From Deltaproteobacteria bacterium (lineage in GTDB: Bacteria > Desulfobacterota_B > Binatia > Binatales > Binataceae), in the NCBI GenBank assembly GCA_021827465.1, contig JAKAVX010000171.1, positions 1-6,225 on the forward strand: DNA of 6,225 bases, in the 5' to 3' direction. The first letter of the stretch is position 1. Every line of letters begins with the position of its first letter. The notes below the pieces were generated by a model that had not been told where the DNA came from, made no database searches, and saw only the letters and a list, made by a program, of their open reading frames with translations. The translations under genes and the position numbers were made by a program. Of this stretch, positions 4,945-6,225 are shown piece by piece.

Positions 4945-5610
4945 ATGGACGGTAGCGTTTACGCCAAGGCGCGGCGGGAATGGGATGACCGCTACGCCGA
5001 TCTGGTTCTCGGCAAGCGCAACTGGCAGATCGCGGCGGCTGGCCTGCTGATGCTCTCGCTAGTCCTCGCCTTCGGACTCGTGCGGGTTAGCACGCGCAGC
5101 AGATTCATCCCCTACATCGTCCGGGTCGATGGTCTCGGTTACGCGCTGGCGGCGCCCACCGCGCTCGGCGAGAGCACCGCGCAGCTAACCACGGAAAGGA
5201 TGGTGCGTTACGAGTTGGCTGGCTTCATCCGCGACACGCGCGAGGTGATCGCCGACCCGCAGGCCGAGCATCAAGTAATCGGCGAAGTCTACAGCCGGGT
5301 GCGCGGCGCGGCCTACAAGTTCCTCGAGAACTATTACCACGATCAGAACCTCGCCCATGACCCGTTCAAGGTCGCGCAGCATACGACCGTAACCGTGCAG
5401 ATCGATTCGATCCTGAAGCTGTCCGACGCCACTTGGCAGGTGCGCTGGACGGAGCAGGCGCTCGGCCTCGATGGAGCACCCATCGCAACCACGCATTGGG
5501 AGGCAGTGCTCGACACGGAGATGGCGCCGCAAGCGTCCGACGCCTCGATCCTCGACAATCCACTCGGCTTTTACGTGACGCGGATTAGTTGGACGGAGCA
5601 GCGAAGCTGA
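4945..5610 (+). CDS. trbF: TrbF, VirB8-like inner-membrane component of a conjugative type IV secretion system
   Basis: The product has 221 residues. A short cytoplasmic N-terminus (ARREWDDRYADLVLGKRNWQ) is followed by one membrane segment (about 28-48). A periplasmic VirB8-like domain then runs to the end, with the early signature FIPYIVRVDG and the conserved NPLG (NPxG) at 205-208, in NPLGFYVTRISW. VirB8/TrbF proteins form part of the inner-membrane assembly platform of the mating-pair channel. ATG 4945 is chosen over ATG 4933 because GGAGG lies 5 bases upstream, and because the truncated homologue at 2137 starts at the same alignment position. The length is normal and no damage is visible. 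trbG follows after 12 bases. In canonical trb operons trbL precedes trbF, but here upstream there are only noncoding DNA and att2, so the operon either begins with trbF in this element family or has lost its front part. Confidence 0.93.
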   Translation: MDGSVYAKARREWDDRYADLVLGKRNWQIAAAGLLMLSLVLAFGLVRVSTRSRFIPYIVRVDGLGYALAAPTALGESTAQLTTERMVRYELAGFIRDTREVIADPQAEHQVIGEVYSRVRGAAYKFLENYYHDQNLAHDPFKVAQHTTVTVQIDSILKLSDATWQVRWTEQALGLDGAPIATTHWEAVLDTEMAPQASDASILDNPLGFYVTRISWTEQRS

Positions 5611-5622
5611 CTGAGGACCGCG

Positions 5623-6225
5623 ATGCAAAAGAAGATTACAGCCTTCGGTATCGCGCTCGCGCTGGGGCTGGGCGGATGCGCGTCGCAACAGCCGCCACCG
5701 CCGCCTCTCACGCTCGTAACCCACGCGGCGCCCAAGGTGCAGACGGCGTCAGCGCCAGTAACCAGCGCGAAGCTTCTCGCCGATCAGCCGCCGGAAGTCA
5801 GGCAGGCGGTCGCCGAGCACGACAAGACCGGAGCGTGGCCATCGTACACCACGCCGGCTTACGTGCTGTATCCCTATGGCGAAGTCGCCGAGCCGGTCAT
5901 CAAGTGCGCGCCGCTGCGCACCACCGACGTTCAGCTTGAGCCGGGTGAGACCATCACCGATGTTGCGCTCGGCGACAGCGAGCGCTGGATGGTGACGCCG
6001 GCCTCCTCGGGCGATCCACGGAATCCAATCCCGCACCTTGCGGTCAAGCCCAAGACGGCGGGCATCGCGACCAATCTCACGATCTATACAACTCGCCACA
6101 TCTACCACCTGAATCTGCGCTCGCGACCTGGCCACGAGATGCAGCAGGTCGAGTTCTACTATCCAGACGATCTGCTTGCCGCGATGGCGCAGGCGGACCA
6201 GCAAGCCAAGCAGTCGGAAGATGCG
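5623..6225 (+). CDS. trbG: TrbG, VirB9/CagX-like outer-membrane-complex lipoprotein (3' end beyond window)
   Basis: The frame is open from ATG 5623 to the window edge (201 codons, no stop). GAGG lies 6 bases before the ATG, and the start is 12 bases after trbF, so the two genes are very likely cotranscribed. The N-terminus is a lipoprotein signal: KK, a hydrophobic stretch and the lipobox LGGC with the lipidated Cys19, then a proline-rich linker (QQPPPPP). From about residue 84 a VirB9-type domain follows (PYGEVAEPVIKCAPLRTTDVQLEPGE, broken here at a safe point), with VALGDSERWMV, LAVKPKTAGIATNL and TIYTTRHIYHLNLRS. These are the typical beta-strand motifs that bind the VirB7/VirB10 partners in the core complex. 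Relatives have about 300 residues, so roughly one third is missing at the C-terminus. Confidence 0.92.
   Translation, partial: MQKKITAFGIALALGLGGCASQQPPPPPLTLVTHAAPKVQTASAPVTSAKLLADQPPEVRQAVAEHDKTGAWPSYTTPAYVLYPYGEVAEPVIKCAPLRTTDVQLEPGETITDVALGDSERWMVTPASSGDPRNPIPHLAVKPKTAGIATNLTIYTTRHIYHLNLRSRPGHEMQQVEFYYPDDLLAAMAQADQQAKQSEDA

Overview
This GC-rich window looks like an accessory region of a proteobacterial chromosome. The sequence does not allow a genus call. The evidence is conjugation genes of the Trb (P-type) type IV secretion family, an IS3-family transposase remnant, a broken DNA methyltransferase, a homing-type HNH endonuclease, and two copies of the 3' half of a tRNA-Gly(CCC) gene, a common integration target for conjugative and integrative elements.

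Layout, left to right. At 103-549 (+) is a small membrane-anchored protein of unknown function. At 611-655 is the first partial tRNA-Gly copy (att1), followed by about 400 noncoding bases holding short repeats in ordered arrays. At 1057-1935 (-) is an APH-like phosphotransferase, which looks like cargo. At 2137-2283 (+) is the first 49 codons of a trbF gene, cut off by an IS3-family remnant (2283 to about 3030, transposase on -). Joined to the IS is an HNH endonuclease gene (-), whose start lies inside a C5 cytosine methyltransferase fragment (-, about 3672-4208). The methyltransferase is truncated at both ends. At 4254-4418 (-) is a small charged ORF. At 4602-4646 is the second partial tRNA-Gly copy (att2), with the same repeat array on the same side at nearly the same distance. 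Then come an intact trbF (4945-5610) and the start of trbG (5623 to the window edge), which look like one operon.

Interpretation: two related but distinct integrative elements appear to sit in tandem at a tRNA-Gly(CCC) target. Element 1 (att1 to att2) is about 4 kb and decayed: it keeps a cargo gene, a trbF stub, an IS remnant and a broken methyltransferase/HNH locus, and it has no visible integrase. Element 2 starts at att2 and runs off the right edge with its trb genes. From the orientation of the tRNA fragments, the intact tRNA-Gly(CCC) gene, and probably an integrase, should lie to the right of the window on the minus strand.

The most original observation is the repeat array next to each att core: two TTTCC(C)GCC boxes 10 bp apart, then two TWGCCWGAA-like boxes exactly 11 bp apart, starting 95-97 bp from the core. 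It is seen at both att sites, with a third partial copy at 996-1027. It looks like a set of arm-type binding sites for the element's integrase or excision factor.
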